This document shows, piece by piece, positions 1 to 9,135 of a stretch of DNA of 64,000 nucleotides (positions are counted from its first letter, which is position 1; every line of letters begins with the position of its first letter). Source of the DNA: an uncultured Acidobacteriia bacterium (GTDB lineage Bacteria > Acidobacteriota > Terriglobia > Bryobacterales > Bryobacteraceae); the NCBI GenBank assembly GCA_903907865.1, contig CAIVPR010000044.1, positions 124,001-188,000 of the forward strand, written 5' to 3'. Under the pieces are notes generated by a model, which was given only the letters and a program-made list of their open reading frames with translations, made no database searches and was not told the origin of the DNA. Both the position numbers and the translations under genes were made by a program.

Positions 1-2
1 CC

Positions 3-2429
3 GCCTCCGACGAGAACCTCAAGTGGGCCCTCGGCCTCGAAGCCGACCGCATGGTCAACGTGCGCATGGAAAAACAACTCCTCGACACCGAAATGACCGT
101 CGTCCGCAACGAGTTCGAGCGTGGCGAAAACAGCGCCACGCGCGTCCTTGAGGAGCGCGTGCTTTCAAGCGCCTACCTCTGGCACAACTACGGCAAGTCC
201 GTCATCGGGTCCCGGTCGGATCTCGAGCACGTACCCATCGACCGCCTCGCCGCCTTCTACCACAAGTACTACCAGCCCGACAACGCGGTGGTGGTGCTCG
301 CCGGACGCCTCGACCCCGCCAAAACCCTCGCCATGGTGGCCGAAACCATCGGCAAACTTCCACGCCCGACCCGCAAGCTGGACGACACCTACACCGAGGA
401 ACCGGCCCAGGATGGCGAACGTACTGTGGAACTGCGGCGCGTCGGCACGGGTAAGGATCTGATCGTCGCCTACCACGCCCCGGCAATGGCCCACGCCGAC
501 GCGGCGGCCTTATCCGTTCTCACCGGCATACTGAATGGCACCGGCGGCACCGGTCGCTTGTCCAAGGCCTTGGTGGACAACAAAATCGCCGTTTCCGCCC
601 GCATCGCCTTCGAGGAAATGCACGATCCCGGCTTCGTGCTCGCAACAGCGTCACTTTCCGACGACCAGAACCTCGACACCGCGAAAAAGGCGCTCTACGA
701 CACCATCGCCAGCATGGCGAAGGAGCCGCCGACCAAGGATGAGGTCGAACGGGTCAAATCCCGCCTGACCCGCCAAATGGAGCAGTCGATGGCCAACTCG
801 CAGCAGATGGCCATGGGCCTGACCTCCAACATTTCGCAAGGCGATTGGCGCCTCTTCTTCCTCAACTACGACCAGCTCACCAAGATTGGCGTGGATGACG
901 TGGTCCGGGTCGCCAAGTCCTACTTCAAGGATTCCAACCGCACCGTCGGCGTCTTCATCCCCACCGCCGACCCCGACCGCACCGTCGTACCCGCCACCCC
1001 GGACCTCGTCAGCGCCCTGAAGGATCTCAAAACCACCATCAAGGTGTCGGAAGGCGAGGAGTTCGAGCCGACTCCCGCGAACTTCGAGAAGCACCTCATG
1101 CGCAGCAAACTGGGCAACGGCGCGCATCTCGTCATGCTTCCGAAGAAGGTGCGCGGTGCTACCGCCACGGCCACCGTGGAGTTGCGGATGGGCGACGAGA
1201 AGTCGCTGGCAGGCAAGGCTGCGGTGGCACAAATCACCGGAGCGATGCTGATGCGCGGGACCAAGTACCATACCCGGCAGCAAATCCAGGATGAAATCGA
1301 CCGCCTCAATGCGCGCATCTCGGTGGGCGGCGGGGGCGGAGTCGGTGGTGGTGGAGGTCGTGGAGGCGGGGGCCGCGGCGGTGGTGGAGGCGGCTCGCTC
1401 TCAACGGCGACCGGCTCGATTACGGCCAAGGCGGAGAACCTGCTGTCAGCCCTGAAACTGGCGGTTGAAATCCTGCGCGAGCCCTCGTTCCCAGAGGAAG
1501 ACTTCGAGCAAGTCAGGAAACAGCAGATCGCCGCCATCGAGCGGGGCAAGACGGAACCTGGACTTCTTTCCAGCGAGGCACTGCAGCGCGCCCTCAGTCC
1601 GTATCCGAAGGGCGACGTGCGCTACTTCCGCACCATCGACGAACGGATCGAGGACCTGAACAAGGTCACCCTGGCGGAAGTGAAAGCCTTCCATGCCCAG
1701 TTCTACGGGGCCGCCGACGCGATTGTCGGTATCGTCGGGCAGTTCGACCCGGTCGCGTTCCAGAAGTCGGCGGCGGAACTGTTGGGGTCTTGGAAGAGCC
1801 CGGGCAAGTACGCCCGGATCTCCAGCAACTACGCGAAGGCGACCCCGATCAACCTTAAGATCGAGACTCCGGACAAACAGAACGCGCAGTTCAACGCCGG
1901 ACTCCGCGTGAAGATGTCCGACCGCGACCCCGACTTTCCGGCGATGGTGGTGGCGAACTACATCTTCGGAGGGTCGATCACGTCGCGCCTACCCGACCGG
2001 GTGCGGAACCGGGAGGGGCTGAGCTACAGCGTGAACTCGGGCTTCTCGGCACCCTCTTTCGGCGATGCGGCGTTGTTCTCGGCGCTTGCAATCGCCAACC
2101 CGGGGAACGCGCCCAAGGTTGAGGCCAGCTTCCGGGATGAACTGGCGAAGACGCTGGCGGGCGGTTTCACGGCGGAGGAGGTGGCGAACGCCAAGAAGGC
2201 GATTCGCGACCAGCGTGCCGTGGGACGGTCGCAGGACCAGAGCATCCTCGCCATGATTCTGACGCGCGAGGCCGAGGACCGGACGTTGCAGTGGGATGCG
2301 GATTTGGACGCCAAGTACGAATCGCTGACGCCCGAGCAGGTGAATGCCGCTTTTCGCAAGCACGTGGACGCTGCGTCGGTCTTGGTCGTGAAGGCGGGCG
2401 ATTTCAAGGCCGCCAACGTCTACCAGTAG
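3..2429 (+). CDS. M16 family zinc peptidase (insulinase-like), 5' end outside window
   Basis: Frame is open from the window edge; ORF track starts at an internal Met (51). M16-like repeats (AAFYHKYYQPDNAVVVLAG, NREGLSYSVNSGF) and an internal Gly-rich insert. Confidence 0.85.
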   Translation, partial: ASDENLKWALGLEADRMVNVRMEKQLLDTEMTVVRNEFERGENSATRVLEERVLSSAYLWHNYGKSVIGSRSDLEHVPIDRLAAFYHKYYQPDNAVVVLAGRLDPAKTLAMVAETIGKLPRPTRKLDDTYTEEPAQDGERTVELRRVGTGKDLIVAYHAPAMAHADAAALSVLTGILNGTGGTGRLSKALVDNKIAVSARIAFEEMHDPGFVLATASLSDDQNLDTAKKALYDTIASMAKEPPTKDEVERVKSRLTRQMEQSMANSQQMAMGLTSNISQGDWRLFFLNYDQLTKIGVDDVVRVAKSYFKDSNRTVGVFIPTADPDRTVVPATPDLVSALKDLKTTIKVSEGEEFEPTPANFEKHLMRSKLGNGAHLVMLPKKVRGATATATVELRMGDEKSLAGKAAVAQITGAMLMRGTKYHTRQQIQDEIDRLNARISVGGGGGVGGGGGRGGGGRGGGGGGSLSTATGSITAKAENLLSALKLAVEILREPSFPEEDFEQVRKQQIAAIERGKTEPGLLSSEALQRALSPYPKGDVRYFRTIDERIEDLNKVTLAEVKAFHAQFYGAADAIVGIVGQFDPVAFQKSAAELLGSWKSPGKYARISSNYAKATPINLKIETPDKQNAQFNAGLRVKMSDRDPDFPAMVVANYIFGGSITSRLPDRVRNREGLSYSVNSGFSAPSFGDAALFSALAIANPGNAPKVEASFRDELAKTLAGGFTAEEVANAKKAIRDQRAVGRSQDQSILAMILTREAEDRTLQWDADLDAKYESLTPEQVNAAFRKHVDAASVLVVKAGDFKAANVYQ

Positions 2430-2517
2430 CGTTCGACGCCTGCTCTTCGCTTGTCGGCGGCTCCATTGCTTGCCGACCCGGGAGACGGAAGGGCAGAGGC
2501 CGGGACCAGCCACGATT

Positions 2518-4851
2518 CTACGCGGCCGGTGTCCCGGTCTTCTCCCGGATCAACCCCAGCAACTCCTCGCGTCCGTCGATCTCCACCGCGATCTCCAGCC
2601 AGCACAACCGCAATGGAGCAATAATCGAGGCCGTCTCGGCGGGCAGGTTTACCGCATCCTTGGCCGTGGTCAGGATCACCTCGGCCTTCAAGTCCAGCGC
2701 CCGACGCGCCAACCGGCGGATCTCGACCGGCTTGTAGCGGTGGTGGTCGCCGAACTCATAACGTTCCAGCACTTTCGCCCCCACCAGTTCCAGCGACTTC
2801 CAGAACGCCGCCGGATTCCCCAGTCCGCAAATCGCAACCGCCCTGAGGTCCGCCACTGCCGGGAACGCCAAAGTCGCGCCCGACGCGTCCGTCCACCTGT
2901 CCACCACCGTCCGGGCCCGGAAAATCGGCACTTGCGGGTTGTACCGCCGGATAACAGACTCGATGGCGTTCACGTTCGGAGCCTCGTTCGCACGCGTGAT
3001 CACGACCGCGTCGGCCCGCGCGAACCCTTCCAAAGGCTCCCGCAGCCGCCCCATCGGCAACAATCTCCCGCCGCCGAACGGATGCAGCGCGTCCACCAGC
3101 ACGAGGTCGAAATCGCGCGCCAACTGCACGTGCTGGAAGCCGTCGTCCAGCACGAACAGACGGACATCGCTCTGCTCCAGCAACACTCGCCCGGCCTCGT
3201 AGCGCTCGTTCGCAATGCCGATCGGAACGGGCTTGTCGCGCGAGAATGCGCGCATGTAGAGCTGCGTCTCGTCCCCCGTCAACGCCACCGGCAGGGGCTC
3301 GTCGCCCCGCGGCAGCAGGACCATCCCTCCCGTCCCCCGACCGTGTCCCCGGGTCAGCAAGGCAGCGCCGTCGTGGCGGAGCTCGCGCAGCAGCTCTATG
3401 GCCAGCGGTGTCTTGCCCGTACCGCCCGCCGTCAGGTTCCCGACGCTAACCACGGGGCGAGGAAGCCGCCGCCGCCGCCGCCCTTTCCCCCGACGGTCGC
3501 GCGCGCTGAAGAACTGCCATAGCAACTCGAAAACGAGGAGAAACAAGTACCCTGGCTGTTTCGGGCGGTCCTCAGGGCAGCAAATGTCGTATAGGCCAAT
3601 CACGGCCTCGGCGGCGGTTGCGGCTGCCCCGCGCTGCGACCGGGCCGCCTCCAACGCCCTTGCCCCGAGTCCTGGGTCCGAAGCCGCACGGCGGATTCCG
3701 TCCGCTAGTTCCGCCATCGACCCGATCCTCAGCAGTGCGTCGCGTGCCTCGAACTCGCGCTCGATGTCCGGAAAGTTTTCCAGATGCGGGCCAGCAACCA
3801 CGGGCTTGCCGAACACCGCCGGCTCCAAAACATTGTGGCCGCCCTTTTCCGCGATGGTTCCGCCCATGAACACGGCGTCTGCATGGGCGAAGAGGCCCGC
3901 AAGCTCCCCGATGGAATCGAGCAGCAGGACATCCGCCGCATCATCAGCCATCGCCGATCGCCGAGTCCACCGCAAGCCCGACGCCTCCACTTTGCGCGCG
4001 ACGGCCTCGAACCGGTCGGGGTGCCGCGGTGCCAGCACCAGCCGCCACCCGGACAACGAACGCTGCGCTGTGAGGACCCCATCCTCCTCATCAATGACGC
4101 CGTCCGAACAGGTGCTCGCCGCGACCCAAACCTTCCCCGGAGCGCCCCGCAGGAAACGCACCGCAGGGGAATCCGCCGCCACCGTGCCCGGTTTGAAGTC
4201 GTACTTGAGGTTGCCGCCGTTCCGACAGCGCTCCGGCGGCGCACCGGCGGCGATCCAGCGTTCCCGCATCCCGTCGGACTGCGCCAAAATCAAATCGCAC
4301 AATTCCAGCACCTCCCCGAACAGGCCCGCGTACTTCCGGTACTTCGGCAGAGCCCGGTCCGATATCCGGCCGTTCACAATGATGACGCCGCAGCCGATCC
4401 GCTTGGCCTCCCGGAACAGGTTCGGCCAGATCTCGGTTTCCAATACGACCAGGACGGACGGCTGGATCCAGCGCAACACCCGCCGCACGATCCAGACATA
4501 GTCCAGCGGAGCGTAGAAGATGCCGTCGACCACGCCCTTCAACCGCTTGTCGGCGATTCCCCGTCCCGCGGGCGTGCTGGTGCTCAGGAATATTGGCGCT
4601 TCCGGTCGCCGAGCCAGCAGTTCCTCGATCAACGGGATCGCGGCCAAGACCTCGCCCACCGAAACCGAATGCAACCAGATTGCTCCCGGCGTGGTCTTTT
4701 TCCATAGGGTCGGGAGTTCGCCGAAACGTTCGCGCAGGGTGCCGAAGTAGGCCCGGTCGCGGAGGCAGCGGAGTAACAGGTAGGCCGCAACGACAGGAGA
4801 CAGCAGCCCCTGCAGCACCCGGTATAGGAGGAAGATCGCTTTGCGTTTCAA
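2518..4851 (-). CDS. Fused Kdo transferase (WaaA/KdtA) - tetraacyldisaccharide 4'-kinase (LpxK)
   Basis: N-terminal half: IWLHSVSVGEVLAAIPLI, ETEIWPNL, KGGHNVLEPA (WaaA). C-terminal half: VVSVGNLTAGGTGKTPLAIELLREL, LTRGHGRGTGG, LDDGFQHVQLARDFDLVLVDA (LpxK). One open frame; TTG start near 4851 preferred over upstream ATG at 5007. Confidence 0.9.
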   Translation of the reverse strand: MKRKAIFLLYRVLQGLLSPVVAAYLLLRCLRDRAYFGTLRERFGELPTLWKKTTPGAIWLHSVSVGEVLAAIPLIEELLARRPEAPIFLSTSTPAGRGIADKRLKGVVDGIFYAPLDYVWIVRRVLRWIQPSVLVVLETEIWPNLFREAKRIGCGVIIVNGRISDRALPKYRKYAGLFGEVLELCDLILAQSDGMRERWIAAGAPPERCRNGGNLKYDFKPGTVAADSPAVRFLRGAPGKVWVAASTCSDGVIDEEDGVLTAQRSLSGWRLVLAPRHPDRFEAVARKVEASGLRWTRRSAMADDAADVLLLDSIGELAGLFAHADAVFMGGTIAEKGGHNVLEPAVFGKPVVAGPHLENFPDIEREFEARDALLRIGSMAELADGIRRAASDPGLGARALEAARSQRGAAATAAEAVIGLYDICCPEDRPKQPGYLFLLVFELLWQFFSARDRRGKGRRRRRLPRPVVSVGNLTAGGTGKTPLAIELLRELRHDGAALLTRGHGRGTGGMVLLPRGDEPLPVALTGDETQLYMRAFSRDKPVPIGIANERYEAGRVLLEQSDVRLFVLDDGFQHVQLARDFDLVLVDALHPFGGGRLLPMGRLREPLEGFARADAVVITRANEAPNVNAIESVIRRYNPQVPIFRARTVVDRWTDASGATLAFPAVADLRAVAICGLGNPAAFWKSLELVGAKVLERYEFGDHHRYKPVEIRRLARRALDLKAEVILTTAKDAVNLPAETASIIAPLRLCWLEIAVEIDGREELLGLIREKTGTPAA

Positions 4852-4921
4852 CGGTTTAAGGCTGCCACATCCAGTATATCGGCCCGTCCGGGCGATGTCC
4901 GGGCGTGATAATGTTGGAGAT

Positions 4922-5533
4922 ATGAGTTGCGTTCCGTTTGCCGCTTTCGGGGTCCTGCTGGCGGTCTTGTCGGCCTCCGGGGCGGACAAGACGACCTTCC
5001 AAGCCAAGGCTGTCGAACAGTACCCGCACCGTCAGACGAGCGAAAAGGTCACCATTGCCGCCGAGCCTTTCGTCACCGACGACCAAGCGAAGGAGGCATT
5101 CGGCAAGGTCAATCCATGGCGGTCGGGTGTCCTTCCGATCCTGCTGGTCGTCAAGAACCAGGGCACCCAGTCCATCCGACTGGACCGCCTCCGGCTGGTT
5201 TACCAACTCCCCGACCGCACCAAGATCGAAAATACCCCGGCGGCGGAGCTGAAATTCCTCGGCGGCGGCGGCGGCAGGCCGAAGCAGTATCCGACGCCGA
5301 TCGGCGTGAAGATCGGCAAGGGAGCCAAGAATCCGTTCAACGAGTGGGAGATTGAAGGCCGGGCGTTCGCGGGGCGCATGCTGCCGCCGGGCGAAACCGT
5401 GAGCGGCTTCATTTACTTCCAGACTCCGACCTCCAGCGATGCCGCCTCATTATACGTTTCGGGCCTCCTCAACGCGGTCACGGGCGCGGAGCTCTATTAC
5501 TTCGAGATCCCCCTGTCGGGTGGGACGCAATGA
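4922..5533 (+). CDS. Secreted hypothetical protein
   Basis: Signal-peptide-like N-terminus MSCVPFAAFGVLLAVLSASGADK; ATG 4922 preferred over 4841. Confidence 0.6.
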   Translation: MSCVPFAAFGVLLAVLSASGADKTTFQAKAVEQYPHRQTSEKVTIAAEPFVTDDQAKEAFGKVNPWRSGVLPILLVVKNQGTQSIRLDRLRLVYQLPDRTKIENTPAAELKFLGGGGGRPKQYPTPIGVKIGKGAKNPFNEWEIEGRAFAGRMLPPGETVSGFIYFQTPTSSDAASLYVSGLLNAVTGAELYYFEIPLSGGTQ

Positions 5534-5820
5534 AGGCTGCTGCACTGGCATTGTTCTTTCTTCTCGCCACCGGATGCGCGAAGAAGGAGCCCATCGTTGA
5601 GCACGCCATGCACGGCGAGGTCACCCAACTCGATGCCGAACACAATGTCGCCACCATCAAACATGACGACATCAAGGACTTCATGAAGGCCATGACGATG
5701 GAGTACGGGGTCCGCGAGAAGGCCGATTTCGAAAAGTTGAAGGTCGGCGGCAAGATCGACGCCACCGTCTTCGTGCAGGGCGACGACTACTGGGTCGGCC
5801 GCGTGAAGCCCGCTCAATGA
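5530..5820 (+). CDS. CusF-like copper-binding lipoprotein
   Basis: Lipobox (LLATGCAKK) and VATIKHDDIKDFMKAMTMEYGV, typical of copper-binding CusF-type domains; overlaps upstream gene by 4 nt. Confidence 0.75.
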   Translation: MKAAALALFFLLATGCAKKEPIVEHAMHGEVTQLDAEHNVATIKHDDIKDFMKAMTMEYGVREKADFEKLKVGGKIDATVFVQGDDYWVGRVKPAQ

Positions 5821-8297
5821 AGCACAGTCCAACGACCCTCGAATCCGTCCGCGACCAGATGCGCGCCGAGTGGAATGATCGCGCCCGCGAGGACGCACAC
5901 TATTTCGTCGCCTTCGGACGCCGCGACCAAGACGACGACGGCTTTTTCGAAACCGGCGCCGCCCTGGCCAAGGAACTGGAATCGGAACTGAAGCGCCTGC
6001 CCCCTGCCGCGCCGTCCACACGCCGGGCCTTGGAAATCGGCTGCGGACCCGGTCGTCTGATGCGCCCCCTCAGCCGTCACTTCGGCGAGATCCACGGCAT
6101 CGACGTCTCCGACGAGATGATCGCCCGCGCCAAGCACAACCTTCGCGAGATCCCCCACGCCTACCCGCGCGCGGCGAGCGGCTCCGACCTCTCGGCGTTT
6201 TCCGACGGCTATTTCGATTTCGTCTACTCCTACGCTGTCTTCCAGCACATCCCCAGCGCCGAGGTGGTTCTCTCGTACCTCCGCGAGACGGCGCGGGTGC
6301 TGAAACCCGGCGGCGTCGCCCGCCTCCAAATCAACGGTCTGCCCCGGACTGCGAAGGCGTACACGACGTGGGAAGGCGTCCGCATCCAGGCCGACGAAGT
6401 GCGTGCCTTGGCGTCGGAATTGGGCGTGCGATTGCTCTCGTTGACCGGCGTCGGCACCCAGTACATGTGGACGACATGGCAGAAGCCTACAGAAGCGCAA
6501 GAGCCGCCGGACGCTGTGCCAGAGGCCAGTGGAACCACCCGTCCAGCCGCGTCCGGCGGCGTGACTTGCGCGAGTTCCTCAGCCTCCACCTGCCGGATCC
6601 GTGCGATTTCAAACGCCTTTTCGAGCGAGCAGGCGGTTCCGGCGACCGGTCGTCTGGCGTGTGCGGCCCTGTCCATCGAAGGTCTACCGGACGGCTGCGA
6701 CCTGAACTCACTCCACGTGCGGATCGACGGTGCACCCGGCGAGGTCTGTTACATCGGCCCGCGCAGCCAAAACGGAATGACGCAGGTCAACGTGTTCCTG
6801 CCCGCCAAACTACGCACCGGCCTGCTGCCTGTGACCCTCGAATGGCAGGGGCGTCGCCTCTGCGGCGAGCATCCGGTGCGCGTGATCCCCGCCGGTCCCG
6901 CCGTGCCCCGGTTGACAGCGCTTTCCGACGCCGTGAATCTGCTCTCCCCCCAGCACATCGATAGCGGGCTCATGAAGGCCACCATCGAGGAGGTGGACGA
7001 CATCGACACCTTCCGTGCCACGGTCGATGGGGTCCCGGCGACCGAAATCGAGACTTTCCAGACCGATCCGCTAGCCGAACGGTGGGAAGTGAACTTCGGG
7101 GTTCCGAAAGGAACGCGATCAGGCGGCCACGTACTGGAAATCGGACTGGGTCGGCGCTTGCTGGTGCGGACCGGGATTCTCACATGCCTTGCCTTGACGT
7201 CCTTGTTCGCCGCTGACACCCCCGAATCCCTCCTGCGGGCAGCGTTGCGGGCGGAAACCGGGTCGGTGACTCTGCCGAAAGGCACAATTGAGCTTTCGCG
7301 CGAGATTCTGCTAGCTCCCAAAGCGCACGATTTGGATATCCGGGGCGACGGGACCACAATCAAGGCCGCCGCGACCTTCCGGGGCAGGGCATTGCTGGTG
7401 GTGCAATCGGGCTCCCGCAACGTCAACATCCATGATTTGGCGCTGGACGGCAACCGCGACGCCGTCGGTCGTTTCACCTCGCTCCCCCCGACCGGAACCC
7501 TGCTTTCGAGGGTGGTGGCAAACAATGGAATCCTCGTGGAATCGTCGGACAGCGTGCACATCACCCGGCTGAAAGCGGCGCATGTCGCGGGTTTTACCGT
7601 CCTTGTCTCCGGCGGCAAGGGCATGTCGGCTTCGGAGGTCGAAATCACGGAATCCGGCGGCCTTAGCCTGCAGCGCCGCAACAACGGCTCCGGCGGGATC
7701 GCGCTCGAAGATGGCACAACGGATTTCGACATCCGCAACAACCGGTTCGGCGGCATCCGGGGCGTGGGAGTCACGCTGCGGGGCGTCGACCGGGGTGTCG
7801 TTTCCGACAACGACTTTGTGGTCATTGCCCGCGCCGCCATCCAATCGGACAGCTCCGCACACCTGACAGTCGAGAACAACGTCATCCACCGCGTTGGCGT
7901 GCCCGTCGCCGAGGCCGACGGCCCGCCCGTCTGCATCCGCTTCGAGCATACGAACGATTCGACCGTCCGAGGCAACAACTGCGCCGAGACCCTGACCGGG
8001 GCAATGGCGCTGGGCGGGTCGAACAACAAGGTGACCGGGAACCACTTCACCTCGCTGAACATTTCCCACGACGATGCCCCCGGAATCTGGCTCGCCCCTG
8101 ACGCCAAGGGCAATACAGTGGAGAACAACGAGATCACCGGCAGTGGCATGGAAGCCCACTGCGTCGGTGCCGCGCCGGGTCTTGCGGCGAATGCGAATCG
8201 GGTCGGGAAGAATGAGTGCGCGGGCGAGGCGTCGGTAGCGAGGTTCTTCGGGAATCAACGGGGTCCCCGAATATCGCGGGCATTGGGCGCGGAGTAG
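5817..8297 (+). CDS. Class I SAM methyltransferase + TIG-like region + right-handed beta-helix domain (apparent fusion)
   Basis: ALEIGCGPGRLMRPLSRHFGEIHGIDVSDEMI (methyltransferase); C-terminal half has repeats typical of parallel beta-helix (NNRFGGIRGVGVTLRG, NNVIHRVG, NNEITGSGM). Confidence 0.7.
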   Translation: MKHSPTTLESVRDQMRAEWNDRAREDAHYFVAFGRRDQDDDGFFETGAALAKELESELKRLPPAAPSTRRALEIGCGPGRLMRPLSRHFGEIHGIDVSDEMIARAKHNLREIPHAYPRAASGSDLSAFSDGYFDFVYSYAVFQHIPSAEVVLSYLRETARVLKPGGVARLQINGLPRTAKAYTTWEGVRIQADEVRALASELGVRLLSLTGVGTQYMWTTWQKPTEAQEPPDAVPEASGTTRPAASGGVTCASSSASTCRIRAISNAFSSEQAVPATGRLACAALSIEGLPDGCDLNSLHVRIDGAPGEVCYIGPRSQNGMTQVNVFLPAKLRTGLLPVTLEWQGRRLCGEHPVRVIPAGPAVPRLTALSDAVNLLSPQHIDSGLMKATIEEVDDIDTFRATVDGVPATEIETFQTDPLAERWEVNFGVPKGTRSGGHVLEIGLGRRLLVRTGILTCLALTSLFAADTPESLLRAALRAETGSVTLPKGTIELSREILLAPKAHDLDIRGDGTTIKAAATFRGRALLVVQSGSRNVNIHDLALDGNRDAVGRFTSLPPTGTLLSRVVANNGILVESSDSVHITRLKAAHVAGFTVLVSGGKGMSASEVEITESGGLSLQRRNNGSGGIALEDGTTDFDIRNNRFGGIRGVGVTLRGVDRGVVSDNDFVVIARAAIQSDSSAHLTVENNVIHRVGVPVAEADGPPVCIRFEHTNDSTVRGNNCAETLTGAMALGGSNNKVTGNHFTSLNISHDDAPGIWLAPDAKGNTVENNEITGSGMEAHCVGAAPGLAANANRVGKNECAGEASVARFFGNQRGPRISRALGAE

Positions 8298-8317
8298 CTA
8301 GCTTGAGTGCGACCTGC

Positions 8318-8719
8318 TTACCAGACCGTCAACAGATTCGCTGACCGGATCTTCCCGTCGCGACTGATGACCGGGACCGCTAAGTGCAGCCCGGTCGCAG
8401 CCACGATCCGGTCCGGCATGTCCGGTACTGAACTCCGTGGAATTCGGTGCATGCTATCTGTGACGTTGCGATCCACGGGAGCTTCAACGAAGAGACCCCC
8501 AGTGTCGCTGAGGAGGCCACGCAGGTCGCGGTACGCGTCTTCCCCAACCCGGCCCTTCTCGCATAGATATACGAGTTCCGCCAAGCTGATCGAGGAAATG
8601 GCGACCTTGTATCCTTCCGCGGCGGCATGGTCCAACAGGGCCCGCGCCGACCTCGACAACCGGTCGTCCGAGTAGATGTACCAGAGCGCTGCGTGCGTAT
8701 CCGCAACCGCGACAATCAT
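8318..8719 (-). CDS. PIN-domain toxin (VapC-like)
   Basis: VADTHAALWYI N-terminus, DMPDRIVAATGLHLAVPVISRDGKI C-terminus: PIN acidic residues. Confidence 0.8.
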   Translation of the reverse strand: MIVAVADTHAALWYIYSDDRLSRSARALLDHAAAEGYKVAISSISLAELVYLCEKGRVGEDAYRDLRGLLSDTGGLFVEAPVDRNVTDSMHRIPRSSVPDMPDRIVAATGLHLAVPVISRDGKIRSANLLTVW

Positions 8720-8728
8720 GCGCGATGC

Positions 8729-8986
8729 CTATCGCGCAAGGCTTCGGCTGGGCGCGAACATCTCGGCCCGGCTTTCATCAATATCTTCCGCTGACGGTGC
8801 CGGCCCATATTTTGCCAGAGCTCCATAGTAAGACTTCAGCGGCGTACGCTTGCTCGAAACTGGCAGGGCACCGTTCTCGAGAATAGTTTCGATCGCCGCC
8901 CGCAGCAGTGCCTCGGGTGTCGTCCCTCTGGCGCGGGCGCGCGCTATCAACACAGCCTCTTCGACGTCGGTCATCGGCACTAGCAT
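8729..8986 (-). CDS. VapB-like antitoxin
   Basis: Small ORF immediately upstream of the PIN toxin; ribbon-helix-helix-like ARARGTTPEALLRAAIETI. Confidence 0.6.
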   Translation of the reverse strand: MLVPMTDVEEAVLIARARARGTTPEALLRAAIETILENGALPVSSKRTPLKSYYGALAKYGPAPSAEDIDESRAEMFAPSRSLAR

Positions 8987-9135
8987 GCTTTCATTCTACC
9001 GATCAAGAGCCCTCGTAGGGCAAGCCACACTCTGTCCTAGTGCGGAACTTCGTTGGTACGCCAACCTAGCCCCGCCGACGTGCCCACGCCGCTCCGTTAC
9101 ACGTCGGCTACAATAGTCTACTTAAGGGATCGAAC

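Noticed and set aside
2431-2465. Full third copy of the 49-bp repeat
   Set aside because: Only a short degenerate match (CGACGCCTG.TCTTC); kept as weak support for a repeat family, not annotated.
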